DNA of 64,000 nucleotides. It comes from Chondrosia reniformis. Taxonomy: Eukaryota; Porifera; Demospongiae; Chondrillida; Chondrillidae. Positions within the stretch are counted from its first letter, which is position 1; every line of letters starts with the position of its first letter. The notes under the pieces were generated by a model. That model ran no database searches. It had not been told where the DNA came from and worked only from the letters and a program-made list of their open reading frames with translations. The position numbers were made by a program, and so were the translations under genes. Positions 1-26,700 of this stretch are shown in pieces. The DNA lies in NCBI GenBank assembly GCA_947172415.1, contig OX359195.1:5183501-5247500 (forward strand). The letters are read 5' to 3'.

Positions 1-84
1 TTGCCATATTTGGTATATAAACACGACTCGTCGCTGGCCTCAAAAACATTTCAACATATAGCAAATTGTTCCATAACTGACATG

Positions 85-185
85 GTGGAATTCCCAGAAA
101 TAGACAGTGCATGGAGAATAATTATATAAAAGAAAAGAAAGGTGAAAGCTCCAAAGCTCTCCACTAGGTGTATATACTTCCCTAT
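85..185 (+). repeat. Partial copy of dispersed repeat family A
   Basis: It carries the family core 'GGTGGAATTCCCAGAAA' and the 'CTCTCCACTAGGTGTA' part of a roughly 200-250 bp interspersed repeat found at least eight more times in the window. It abuts the duplicated FAN1 exon fragment. Confidence 0.6.
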
Positions 186-249
186 ACATGAGGCAGATAC
201 TCTTCCAGTATACAACATCCAGCTAGCAAACAAGTTGAATTGATTAATT

Positions 250-420
250 AGTAATTGCCTCATAGTAGGGATGAATAGCCATATAAGGGTGACATTCCTG
301 AGGATGAGGTTTTGCATATCTTCTGTGCCCTCACCCATAGACTATATTTCCTCCCTGGGTGAACCCTCTCATTCTCAAAACTTTCCTTTATTACTTCTAA
401 TGACTGCATGACATATCATA
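250..420 (-). pseudogene. Duplicated, frameshifted copy of a FAN1 exon
   Basis: This stretch is nearly identical to FAN1 exon 10 (9554-9405) with its flanking intron. The similarity runs on to about position 640, matching about 9400-9790. Relative to the FAN1 exon the copy has lost five bases near 273, which breaks the frame. No other FAN1 exon lies beside it, so it looks like a dispersed fragment, not a second gene. Confidence 0.8.
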
Positions 421-639
421 TTATTATGCATGTTCTGGAATATGATCATATGCAGAATAGCTAGGCATGGGGATGACATAAGACATAACATGTGGGACTA
501 TAAAGTATGGATGATATATGAGGTGATGAGAGGTTATATTATACTGCATAAACAATTTTATCTCATGCTTTATCAAGCGAGGTTTTACTATAATATATAT
601 AGGCCTTTACTCTAAAGTAGAAAACGATAATGGACCGGT

Positions 640-1915
640 ATGCTATATACATATATTACATTATTCATGCGTATGCATATATACTAGCCTCCTTTTGACT
701 GTATAATCATTTATGCAGACAGATATATTAATATTTATGGAGAAATTGTATATATTCTATTGATCTCTATGTATTTATATATATATTATGTACATATGTA
801 CACATTATACCCATGCATGCATTTTTCCTGAGTGATATACAGGTACATTATTCCAACTATTCTATATGCTTAGCAAGTATCAAACCTAGCTAATGTATAT
901 ACGTATAAAGACGTGTTTCTAAAAGTATACGTTTCTTTAAATTACAAAGTGTAACACATTTATCGACCATATTATTACAAATTATATTAACAAGTTTCAA
1001 TGCATCAGCAACAAAATGCAATCTTCACTGACCACCACTCTCCATAGTACGGCTTACTTTACTTCACTGCAGAAAGAAGTTTTTTTAATAATGACACATT
1101 TAATTAATTGTTGTTTAATTTACTGATAATCCTAATTGAATGCCAATACCACACTCCATTGCTTGAGTGTCTACTATAGAAATAGTTTAAGTATTACGAT
1201 GACCATAGTACATATGTTTGGGATCAAAAGGAGAAGGAAACAGTTGTTGATAGGAACACAGTACTGCATTGAGTAACTATATAGTCTGCCTTAGTCTACT
1301 ACATTGATCGCTGATGTTTTCCTTTAACAAAATGTTGGATGTCTAAAATTCTTATAATAAAATAAAATTTCAAATTCAGAAGCTTTAAAAAGATAAGATT
1401 AGTTGTACATACTGTATGTATTTATGAGGCTTCCAGAGGTTGGTTATATATATTGCAGACATTCACTAAATAGTGAAATATGTACACACACAGCTGATGC
1501 CTTCTTCAACGAACTCTCATTTGGCCATAAAAAACAGAGAAATAGTTCCTACTTCGCACACTAGTGAACCTCTATACATTTGAAATCCTCAAAGTAGTAA
1601 TGCTGAATACAATGTACAAGGAAAATCTATTTGACAAAACATTCCATACACTGTTCTGCCTGTTACTTAGCAACCATATGCATACTGTGTAATATTTTAT
1701 TTAAAACTTTAAAATGTTTTTACCCACTAAACAGTTATGCTCACCCACTCATACTATATAGCTCTAATGTGACAGGTCAGTAACAAATCCTATGATATCA
1801 TTACTTTGATGTGATGACTTAAGGGAATACAAAGATAGCATAAGGTGTGTACAATATGTTTCAATTCTAGGCCTACACAGAGCATATGAATATCATTATG
1901 TAGGCCTACATATTA
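640..1915. other. Intergenic sequence, no gene seen
   Basis: AT-rich sequence with many TATATA and TACGTA runs. I see no open frame with family motifs, no RNA gene and no clear transposon ends. Confidence 0.5.
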
Positions 1916-1916
1916 T

Positions 1917-1990
1917 AGTACATATGAATGTCATTATCTTAGTACATATGAATGTCATTATCTTAGTACATATGAATGTCATTATATGGT
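1917..1990 (+). repeat. Short tandem repeat, 24-bp unit, about 3 copies
   Basis: The unit 'TACATATGAATGTCATTATC' plus four bases is repeated head to tail, with a degenerate copy just upstream. Confidence 0.8.
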
Positions 1991-2149
1991 AAGTGTTATA
2001 TACTATGGCTGAAATACGTACACAGTACAAAGGTGATTAAAAGTGACACAACTAATAGATATTCCATTACAGGCCACCTCCATCACATGTAAACCTAGAC
2101 AGGAACTGTTACTTGTAGCAAAACCATACGTACATAATGGACATTCGCG

Positions 2150-2330
2150 AAAGATCAAGAAGATTCCCAGGGTCACTGATGAAGGGTGGAATTCCCAGAA
2201 ACAGTCAGTGGAGAAGAAGAGAAATAGAAGAAGAAAACTCTTGTATCCTCATTCAAAGCTCTCACTAGGTGTAGTTTCCTATAGACATTTATTCTAAAGT
2301 AGATGTAGCATGTTAGAAAAGTGTTGTGTT
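2150..2330 (+). repeat. Dispersed repeat family A
   Basis: Nearly complete copy. It runs from 'AGATTCCCAGGGTCACTGAT' through 'GGTGGAATTCCCAGAAACAG' to 'TAAAGTAGATGTAGCATGTT'. The internal open frame (2043-2297) is a by-product of the repeat and not a gene. Confidence 0.75.
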
Positions 2331-2744
2331 AGATTATTCATTTCTAAGGCATTGTTTTTAGTAACTTTTCAATAACCAATTTACCACTTTACTCATAATG
2401 TTTCATCTACAACACTACAAAATCATTTAAATTATCAAGTAGTTCCAGCTAGAATTGATGCAACAGGCATGACATTACTATATACATAGTGTATGTGCAG
2501 TTGTAATAAGCCCCCTGATCAGATCATTTAGGATTTAGTGGGAGCATTGATATAATAATGGTTATCATACCAATCCTAGGAGGAACATATGGAGGATATT
2601 ATCAAGTATTTATATCTTATGTAATCAGGCATAACATAAGCACCTGGGAAACACATTTCAGTACAGTTTAAGAATTGTTTATTTCCATTGTCAGTGGCAA
2701 TACATTACACACTTTATTTGTGTAAGGTAAGGATTCAAGAAAAA

Positions 2745-2905
2745 CTTCAATAAAGACTTCCAAGGTGACTGATGAAGTGTGGTATTCTCTGATCCAGTGG
2801 AGCAGAAGAATAAAGAAAAGACTCTTGTATCCTTATCCAAAGCTCTTACTATAGGCTTAGTTCACTATAGGTCTTTTACTATAGAATAGATGTACGTAGT
2901 ATGTA
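2745..2905 (+). repeat. Dispersed repeat family A
   Basis: Diverged copy that keeps 'GGTGACTGATGAAG', 'ACTCTTGTATCCTTATCCAA' and the 'AGATGTACGTAG' end. Confidence 0.65.
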
Positions 2906-3496
2906 GGAAATGTAATAATAACTACTTAGGTAACATCTTCACTAGCGTCTTTCTACACAAAGTCCTTAAAAATTAGAATACAAACACTGTAGACATTACA
3001 GACAGTTTTTTCATGTCACACTATTTAGATAAATGATTTAACAGTAAATTTCATTTAAACCTGATTAGTGAAAAGTGATATATCAGCTTGTACACAATGA
3101 CAAACAACATTTTTCAAGCCACAAAATGCTACAGAATTATGGACAAGATATTGTACCAACTGATTAAAGACATGCTAAATCAATAAGTTGTTGCACTTTA
3201 CAAGTTATACAGTTAAGCATCATTTCACTGTACATTCATCTAAAAGAAAGTAGACATTACGATGTACGTACGTACATACGTATGTACGTACATGGGATAA
3301 TCCATTATGTTACACCAACACTACAACTACAGTACCATCACAACTGACTAAATTGAAAGAAATAATTGTTTGCTTCTGTAGCTAACAACTACCAGTACAA
3401 TACCAATGTAAAATGCAAAAAATGGAGTTTATTGCACAATTCCTGCGCAAAGGCTATGGAAAATAATTGCCAATGTACATACATACATGAACAGCA

Positions 3497-16921
<13,425 letters not shown>

Positions 16922-17725
16922 CTCAGTCTCCTCCTGCTGTATATAGTGCTGTTGTGTGTAGTGAGCAAATTTCAAGCCATCTCAAGCAAAGAGGATGAAA
17001 CTGGTTAGTGGTCATATCAAATTCAGTGTGTAATTATTCTGAGTGAGTACTGTAATCAAAGTATATGATATTAACTTTTGACTAGTTTATTGGCTAGCTG
17101 GCTGACTGACTTTCTATGACTTGCTGACTAACAATAGCTGATTAATGAATAATCTAAACACCATTTTTCTTACATATACGTATATGGATATAAAAATGGA
17201 GTTAATTGCACAATATCTATCCAACGCATGTGAGATAACAATTTAACCAAGTGACCAAGGTGTCATCTTGGTCGGGAGAATGAAGGATTTTTCCATCTTT
17301 AGAGGTGATTCAATAGTCTAAGGACTTCTGCCCCCTAGCCATGCAAGATGTCCCTTGGTTAATATACTCAGTGATTTTCCATAGGATATGAGTCTAAGGA
17401 GAAATACAACTCAACAGTAGCTATAATAGTGGTTCATTTGACATAATAATTATAACACTCTCTCTTCCTAAGAATAGGTTATTTTCACTGGCCTCAATGA
17501 GTACCCTTATCCAAGTTACATAGCTATGTTAACCATGTGTCCTATTTGTCAACGGTTGTTTCACTTTTACGGAATTTTACGGAGGTTGACTCCCAAGTTC
17601 GTAAATTTCAATGTATATATTGCGACAGCAAGAATAAATAGGTGTATATACTGTATATGGGGAAGTTTTATTTTGAAGGAATAGCATTGAGTTACTAAGC
17701 TTTGTACTACTTGGTATCGTGGATT
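16922..17725. promoter_or_regulatory. Putative bidirectional promoter interval between FAN1 and the M16 protease
   Basis: The proposed FAN1 start (minus) and the M16 protease ATG (plus) face away from each other about 800 bases apart, with no other gene between. I see AT-rich TATATA-like stretches near 17645-17660 but no element I can name firmly. The call is by position only and depends on the uncertain FAN1 start. Confidence 0.4.
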
Positions 17726-20700
17726 ATGACCACTTACCAGCCGCTCCGCACTTTTGGTGACTCGGACGATGAAGACGACCTAAATCCTTTCGACATGGTC
17801 TACCCGAAGAGAAGATGTTGTTCAAAGAAGGTGATCTGTATCCTCGTTGCAATCGCAGTCATCCTACTCGTTATTCTTGGAGTAGGACTGGGGGTAGGAT
17901 TAGGAATTAAATTTTCCAAGGCCTCGTCCCAAAATCCTAATGTAAAACCTGGAGGAAGTGACAATTCGTCAACACTCGTACCTTCAGTTTCTCCACATAT
18001 CTCGACAACCTCCATAACTTCCTCCAAGGGGCCTCCTGGAAGTACGAGCCCTTCTCTTACGGCATCCCCGAACCTTTCCACGGAGCTATTCTCACCGTCG
18101 GCTTCATCATCCTCAGCTAAGGTCCAACCGTCTGGATCAGCGCCCCGTTCTCCTTCAGTAGAATCGCGGTCTACTTCTAGCAGTTCAAATTTCGAACCTA
18201 CTCCTGCTTTTTCCGCCACGAGCTCCTCGACAGGTGTCTCTTCCTCTCGTGTGCACACTTCCTCTCCTCCATCTTCTAGTCCTCCCAAGGTTACCTCAAA
18301 GACTGTCTCTCCCAGCCCCTCCCCTTCTGCTTCCCCCCTCCCAGGACTCTGCCAGGATGTCCAAAAGGTGTGTTCCCCGCCCAGTGACCCCAGGCAGTAT
18401 AGAGTCATACACCTCACCAACAACACCCTAAGGGTCTTACTCATTTCTAATAATGAGACTTCTAAAGCAGCAGCTGCCATGGATGTGTATTCCGGCTCCT
18501 TCAGTGATGGTAAGGTGGAAGGTTTGGCCCATTTCTGTGAACATCTACTCTTCCTTGGAACTGAAGCCTTCCCCGATGAGGCAGAGTATTCGAGCTTCTT
18601 GACATCCAATGGAGGCTATGATAATGCCTATACTTCATCAGAGAATACCAACTACTACTTTTCAGTTAACTCTGACAAGCTGGAAGGAGCTCTAGACCGA
18701 TTTGCACCTTTCTTCATCAATCCACTCTTCAAAGAAAGTGGAGTGAGCCGTGAACTGAATGCAGTGGATCTTGAATACCAAAAGGATAAGGGTCTAGGAG
18801 GTTGGCACGTGTATCAGCTAATGAAGACCATATCAAACCCTGACCATCCCTTTCACAAGTACGTACATATATACCTATGTATGTGTGTATACATTAAGTT
18901 TTACGTAGACCTATGTATATGTAGCTTGTATGTATTTAAGGTCTTCACAGAAATAAGCAGATCCTTAAAAGTCTATTATAAAGATGTTTCAACCCAAACC
19001 TGGGTCTTTATCAGTGATCCAAGTTACAAGGCATACGTACATACTGTCTGGTGATTATTATTTTTGAAATTCCATTTACAAGCCCTTGAAATGGTCAAGT
19101 TTCCAAAAGATTCGAGTCATGTCTAACTATAGCCACTTGGAGATTTTTAAAGTTTCTGCATACATACCGTAAAGCTACTAATTATGTGAAATTTCTCACA
19201 CACCTACAATTGTAGCTTTACGAGATATGTTGTATATAGTACAGAGTCAGAGCCTTTTTTGTCAGTTTGATGTCAACTGTGATCTACGGTGTTGGGCCAT
19301 TTTACCTTATATTCACAATGTGTCAGCCTATATGTGTGAACTTTAGGAAATGTATACTGTGCCGTACTTTTATGGCTTTCATGGCAGTACATTTTACCAC
19401 TCATAATATAATATATGTAAGTATATAATTGTTATGCACTATACGTACATATACGTATATATAAACTGAACTTTAATCACATGACAATTAACCAATAAGA
19501 ATTTATGGTTTATTAGCCCAATTGTCTCAATTATAAGTGATTCTGTAGGTCACTAGAACCCTTATAATTTCTCTGTATGTTTTATGCCTCATAATGTACT
19601 TGTTTACTTTCATTAATGTTGCATGAATGAATCTTTATAGTTTCAGTATTGGCAGTAAGGAAAGCCTGAATATATCGGACATCAGAGATAAAGTTGTTCA
19701 CTATTATGATAGCCATTATTCAGCTAACTTGGTAAGGTTATTGATATAGTCTACTCTTACGTACAGTAGAACCTCGGTTATCCGAACCTCAATTAACCGG
19801 CTGCTCGGATTATCCGGCCTTAGATTCCGTTCCTAATTAATGTTCATCGTTTAATAGTGTGTATGAGTTTACGACAATGGCTAGCTGTAGCGATGTCTCC
19901 TTGAAAAGGAAGCGTTGTTGTGGTACTTTAAAGACCAAACTAACTTATTTGAACTAACCACTCGACGAAATCAACCGAAATACTACTTGTTCCTTGCTTG
20001 AAAATCTCGATCGAGGCGGTGTTTCTTTTGCTTCACACATCCAGTCATTTCAGTTATCTGGACATAGTCCGGTCCCGTTGGGTCCGGATAAGTAAGGGTC
20101 CACTGTACATACATTAATCAAGTGCATGAATATACATATACGTACAAATACACTACAATTACAAATTAATGTACAGTTATTTAGTATATGCTTTGCATAC
20201 AAATAGTTGTTACCTGTGTTTATGTTCCTTCAGATGCAACTTGTTGTCTATGGCCGCGAGAATCTTGATCAACTGGAGATGATGGTTCGAGATAAATTTA
20301 GCCCAATTGTGAATAATGATACGAAAGCTCCCTTCTTTCCAGGCACACCATTCATGGCCCCACATTACACTGGTCAAATAGTTGTATATAAACCTCTCAG
20401 CATTACACCCAGCGTGCTCATCTTCTGGCAGACGCAACCTGTTCAAAAGTGGTACAGAGAGCGCATTATTAGAGTACTCTCCATCCTCTTCAACACAGAA
20501 ACTGAAGGTAGCCTTGGCCTGCATGTGAAGGCTATGGGATGGGCCACTGGTTCCAGCTTTAGTGTCGAGGAAGATGCAGACACCTTCTCCCTGTTTTCCT
20601 TCAATGTTGATTTAACCGCAAAGGGTTGTGATAATTTGGTTGATGTAATAGCCAGTGTATATGGTTATGTAGCCATGCTGAAGGATAATATAGCCAAGCT

Positions 20701-23700
20701 GGGGGCTATATGGAGTGATGTTAAGGAATTGGATACAGCATCTTTCAACCATGTAGAGTTACCGTCCAATGTAGCCTCATTTGTAAGGTATGGACACTGT
20801 TACACCTTAAATGTCTATATCATCTGTGTAATGGAATGTCCGATCTTATCAGCATGTGGGGAATTTGTAGAGATAAGTAAATAAATTTGAAAATCTATAA
20901 ATAGTCATTTTTCAACTCTTTCGTTGCACTTCATAGACAGCCAAATTGCCTGTATAGTGTTTGTAAACTATACAGTCTGTTAATCCACTCTAAACACATT
21001 TTGAAGGTAGCATTTAACAGAATAAGGATTTCATCCAGCTGTGTTACTCTGGATAATCTGCCTTTCGACTTTTCCAGCATTTTAATGAGGCACTTAGAAT
21101 TATTTGTCAGATATTTTATCAATTACTAGGATGCTTAGGATTTAGCGATTTTACCAACTGCAACTATAGTGACTCAAAGTGACTATCCAAGAGAAACTTA
21201 TGTTAGCATTTACTAGTTATGTATGTATATATACGTACGTAGGTGAAGCATTTGTGAAAATTTATGTGATTACAAGCTGTATATGTACTGTATATATCTG
21301 TATCTTTTTAATATACAGTGACATGGCTTCTCTTATGAGGACGGTGGACAAGCCAGTGGACTTTCTGTCTCCCCCTGAGAGATACATCAGAAACATCTCG
21401 GACTTTAAGGAGATAGTTGAAAGCTTTACACCACAGAATGCCAATATCCTCTATGCTAACCCAAACCTTGCTTCAAACATCACTAATAAATCTGTTGAAT
21501 TCCCATTGGATTGTGCTGCACTTTCAACTGATAACTTCACCTTTGATGCCTTCCACCATATTGAGCCATACTTTTCAACGCCATACAGTGCATACTGTGC
21601 CTCACGTAAGCTACAGGAGCCGTGGAAAAGTGCCAAAGGAAAAGATTTCATGTTGCCTAAGTTGACAAAATATCTTCCAACCAACCTCACAGTACTTCCT
21701 CTACCATCTGACCCTCCAACAGAACCACAACTGATAGTCCATGATAATAGTAAGTAAGCATTCCAACCTTACTGTAGCAAGCACGCCAACCTTACAGTAG
21801 CAAGCATTCCAACCTTACTGTAGCAAGCACTCCAACCTTACTGTAGCAAGCACGCCAACCTTACAGTAGCAAGCACACCAACCTTACAGTAGCAAGCACG
21901 CCAACCTTACAGTAGCAAGCATTCCAACCTTACAGTAGCAAGCATTCCAACCTTATAGTAGCAAGCACGCCAACCTTACAGTAGCAAGCACGCCAACCTT
22001 ACAGTAGCAAGCACGCCAACCTTACTGTAGCAAGCATTCCAACCTTATAGTAGCAAGCACGCCAACCTTACAGTAGCAAGCACGCCAACCTTACAGTAGC
22101 AAGCACGCCAACCTTACAGTAGCAAGCACGCCAACCTTACAGTAGCAAGCACGCCAACCTTACTGTAGCAAGCACACCAACCTTACAGTAGCAAGCACGC
22201 CAACCTTACAGTAGCAAGCACACCAACCTTACTGTAGCAAGCACACCAACCTTACTGTAGCAAGCATGCCAACCTTACTGTAGCAAGCACGCCAACCTTA
22301 CTGTAGCAAGCACGCCAACCTTACAGTAGCAAGCACACCAACCTTACTGTAGCAAGCACACCAACCTTACTGTAGCAAGCACGCCAACCTTACTGTAGCA
22401 AGCATGCCAACCTTATAGTAGCAAGCACGCCAACCTTACAGTAGCAAGCACACCAACCTTACTGTAGCAAGCACACCAACCTTACAGTAGCAAGCACGCC
22501 AACCTTACAGTAGCAAGCACGCCAACCTTACAGTAGCAAGCACTCCAACCTTACAGTAGCAAGCACGCCAACCTTACAGTAGCAAGCACACCAACCTTAC
22601 TGTAGCAAGCACACCAACCTTACTGTAGCAAGCATGCCAACCTTACTGTAGCAAGCACGCCAACCTTACTGTAGCAAGCACGCCAACCTTACAGTAGCAA
22701 GCACACCAACCTTACTGTAGCAAGCACACCAACCTTACTGTAGCAAGCATGCCAACCTTACTGTAGCAAGCACACCAACCTTACTGTAGCAAGCATGCCA
22801 ACCTTACTGTAGCAAGCACGCCAACCTTATAGTAGCAAGCACACCAACCTTACAGTAGCAAGCACGCCAACCTTACAGTAGCAAGCACGCCAACCTTACT
22901 GTAGCAAGCACGCCAACCTTACTGTAGCAAGCACGCCAACCTTACTGTAGCAAGCATGCCAACCTTACTGTAGCAAGCACGCCAACCTTATAGTAGCAAG
23001 CACACCAACCTTACAGTAGCAAGCACGCCAACCTTACTGTAGCAAGCACGCCAACCTTATAGTAGCAAGCACGCCAACCTTACTGTAGCAAGCACGCCAA
23101 CCTTACAGTAGCAAGCACGCCAACCTTACTGTAGCAAGCACGCCAACCTTACAGTAGCAAGCACGCCAACCTTACAGTAGCAAGCACGCCAACCTTACTG
23201 TAGCAAGCACTCCAACCTTACAGTAGCAAGCACGCCAACCTTACTGTAGCAAGCACGCCAACCTTACAGTAGCAAGCACGCCAACCTTACAGTAGCAAGC
23301 ATGCCAACCTTACAGTAGCAAGCACGCCAACCTTACTGTAGCAAGCATTCCAACCTTACTGTAGCAAGCACGCCAACCTTACAGTAGCAAGCATGCCAAC
23401 CTTACAGTAGCAAGCACGCCAACCTTACTGTAGCAAGCACGCCAACCAATATGGCCCCTCCCACTGGAAATGGTCTTTAATTATCAGTTTGTTCTGATAA
23501 ATGAAACACTAATGACTTACTTTGTAGTTAAATAAGAGGGGAAACATGGTTGGAACATTGCTGTGGCAATTGTAGCTCAGTGTAGAGCACTGGTGGTCAT
23601 AACCAGCTGTCATAGGTTCTATTCCCAGCAATTGCTTCTTTTGTATTTTCCCTCTTCATCATGTTTAAATAGGATAACTTGTGATTTGATCATCACTTTG

Positions 23701-26700
23701 ATTACTCATAGATGTCGTAGTGTTTCTAGGCAGCACAGGTCATGCTGACAATGAATGTCGATACACACATATATTAGTAGTTTTATATAAATGTTCTGTG
23801 TGTGCAGACTTCTCTGTTTGGTGGATGCAAGATCCTGACTTCAGATTGCCAAATTTGATATTGAAGTGTGAAGCAGAGACCAACAAACTTTTTGACTCTG
23901 TCACTCATGCAGGTATCACTCTCACATATGTACATACACTTACATGTACGTAGGTGTGTATATGTGTACAAATATATTGTATTCATGTGTACATCTATGG
24001 GATGTGTGGCAAAATACACTCAATCCTCCCTTATCCGGACGCCCCAGATACGGGCAGGTTTTTCTACCAGGCAGCATGAAGTGGTTGCTGAGTCAGCAAG
24101 TTAACAAAATGGTAGTTGCGCACTTGTCCCGTTTACGGCCGTTTTTGAAAGCAAACGTGTTTACCGATCTTGTTAGTCACCGAGAATGTGAATAATAGTT
24201 AACAACTTTGGCAGCAAAGTGTGAAGTCAATTTTGAAATTCATTTTCCTTGCACAGCAAGCATCATTCCTTACACGATTTGTATATAAAACAGCACTACT
24301 CTTCAAGTATTCTGAGTTACGGACAGTGCCTGGTCCCAAGGTGCCCGGATAAGGGAGGATTGAGTATAGTGCTTCTGTATTAGTGCTAGCTATGTATATA
24401 AATCAAAGACTTCAACAGACTTATGGAAAGGAACATTAAAAATAATTTAACAATTGAACTTGGATCCATATAGGTTCTATAATTGCCATATTGATAAAAA
24501 TTTACACCTTTTGTGTATGAGATAGGTTTGGTATATTGACATGATTGTGTGTTTTATTTTCTTGCAGCTCTCGCCACCTTGTACGACTATTATGTCGACG
24601 TGGCAGCCTATAGTGTTATACAGCTGGGTGCATTGGGTGGCTATGGAGTGTCGCTCATACCTAGTTTCGAGGGGCTTTACTTGCAGTTTACAGGATACAG
24701 TGATGGACAAGTTTTCAAGAATTTTATGCAGGATTTCTTAAATGGTGAGAGAATGTTCTGGTCTCAAAAAAAAATCAGAAAATTAGATTCATTGTTGTGT
24801 GGCTTATGTAAACTCTACTGTGTGGTACCAGACTACCAGACTACTGTATACACACTGTTGGACCATTGAGATATAGGTACTTACATAATTGTCCATATAT
24901 TTTAGATAAAATTAACCTTGTAGAAACAGTGCTAAATATGTGTTTGACAACCCAAAAGCCGTTGGTCTTCATAGTCTGGCAAGTGTCTTCGTCAGTTGTG
25001 TTCAGTTTTTATCGTGGGTTTTATCCAGCTCTTTGTGATGTAGTGAATATTAAGCTTGATCTTTTGTATAAATATAGTGTTTGATTTTCTTGTAATTAAT
25101 TGGGTTCCCTGTAGAGTAGCCTTTTTGAGCTCAGTGGAGTTCCAGTATGATAATGATGCCTGCTAACTGATATAATTTGTGGTTAATGTACACCTGCATT
25201 AGGAGATGAAGTTGTGTAATGCTAGGTATGTTCTCATTTTCCTTAGAAATCACAAAAGTTGCCAATGCACAAGAAGGTCTTCTTGAACTAGCCTATAAGC
25301 AAGCACTGAGTGATCTTCAGAACTACAACTTCAGTACAGTACCATACAAATACGTTATTCCACTTGCTAAGTAAGTTGGAATACAAGTATGATCTCACAT
25401 AAATGACCACATTTGTAATTTTTTAATTTTCTTTTTTTTTAATTTTTAGTAGTCCTTCTACATAGCTCTACTTCCTCAAGCATACATTATAGGCATAGAT
25501 GGCTCCCCACTCTACCCCTTCCTCACATAGACCTTATTGTAGTATACATTCATATATACTGTACATATCCTTTTTACTCTATTAGGCATATGTTAGCTGA
25601 TCCTCACTACATGAATCAGGAGGTACTAGAGGAGGTACAGAGGCTGAATGATTCTCTAAAGGAAAATATGAACAGTTTTATTGACATGTTTCGTAGTTCC
25701 ATTTCCAATCTGACCTGTTATGCAACTGGAAACCTGAAACAGGAAACAGTGAGTGGGTAGAGGTGTATGTAGATGATGCCTCGGGCCCTGTATTGAGTTG
25801 GTAGCTACTGACATATGCACATATTGTATGTAGTACTCTGTTTACGTTCGTATGTACGTAAGGTGTTTCCCCTTGCATTTAAACCACTAAACCTTTAATC
25901 TGCTCAAAATGACCCAAAATATAAATAACTATATTTGGAAAATGTATTCCTCATTTGCCGCCTGTCAAATCCATCGTCTGCCATCATATTTACATCGCAG
26001 TCACTTTTTGAATCTACGTATACAAAACAAAGTACATGTATAAGCATCACAATGTGACATTTAAGCCATTGTAGTGTACACACTTACGTACTGTACGTAT
26101 ATCTGATGCTAACTGCAAATGTGGCTTAGATATAGTTGTACGTATGTGTGTATTTGTTTACATTTTTTTCATTATTATGACCATTGTGCTACTCTTCCAA
26201 TATTATTTAGGCAGTAGATTATTCTCAAATAGTGCAAAAAAGTCTTATTAAAGATAGATTTGTTGATGGATCAGTGGAGTCCACCAGAGTGGTGAAGCTA
26301 CCCACTGGCATAGGAGAGCTGGGTCTACTCACTCATACACTGAATGAGGGCGATCCCAACTCAGCATTGTTTGTGCTTTATGAGGTATGTACACGTGTGT
26401 CAATACTGTTCTACACAAGCAGTTCCAGTATCTCTCATTCAACCACTTGGATAATGTTTAGATTGCAGTCAAATATGTGAATAGTTACATGCCTTTAAGT
26501 TCTATCAAATCTAGTTTAGTTTCATTTAAGGGGAAATTTTGTGTAATACTATCATTGCCTGAAAACAAAGCTCTTCACTCAGAATACAAACACAAAGCAA
26601 AAGCAGTAATGAATTATTATTGTACCTTTCGTCCTCTACAAACATCTTGTATTGATGGGGTCTTAGTTAAGTATGCCTACATGTCCTCAGGTACTGCTCT

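Noticed and set aside
17800..18609. 269-codon minus-strand frame
   Set aside because: Antisense to the M16 protease exon 1, low complexity opposite the Ser/Thr/Pro stalk, no family motif.
21765..23447. CRISPR-like regular array
   Set aside because: The 23-bp units are contiguous with no unique spacers, and lie in a eukaryotic intron.
23573..23635. Functional tRNA gene
   Set aside because: A- and B-box-like words are present, but the arms are mismatched and the copy is part of a dispersed SINE family.
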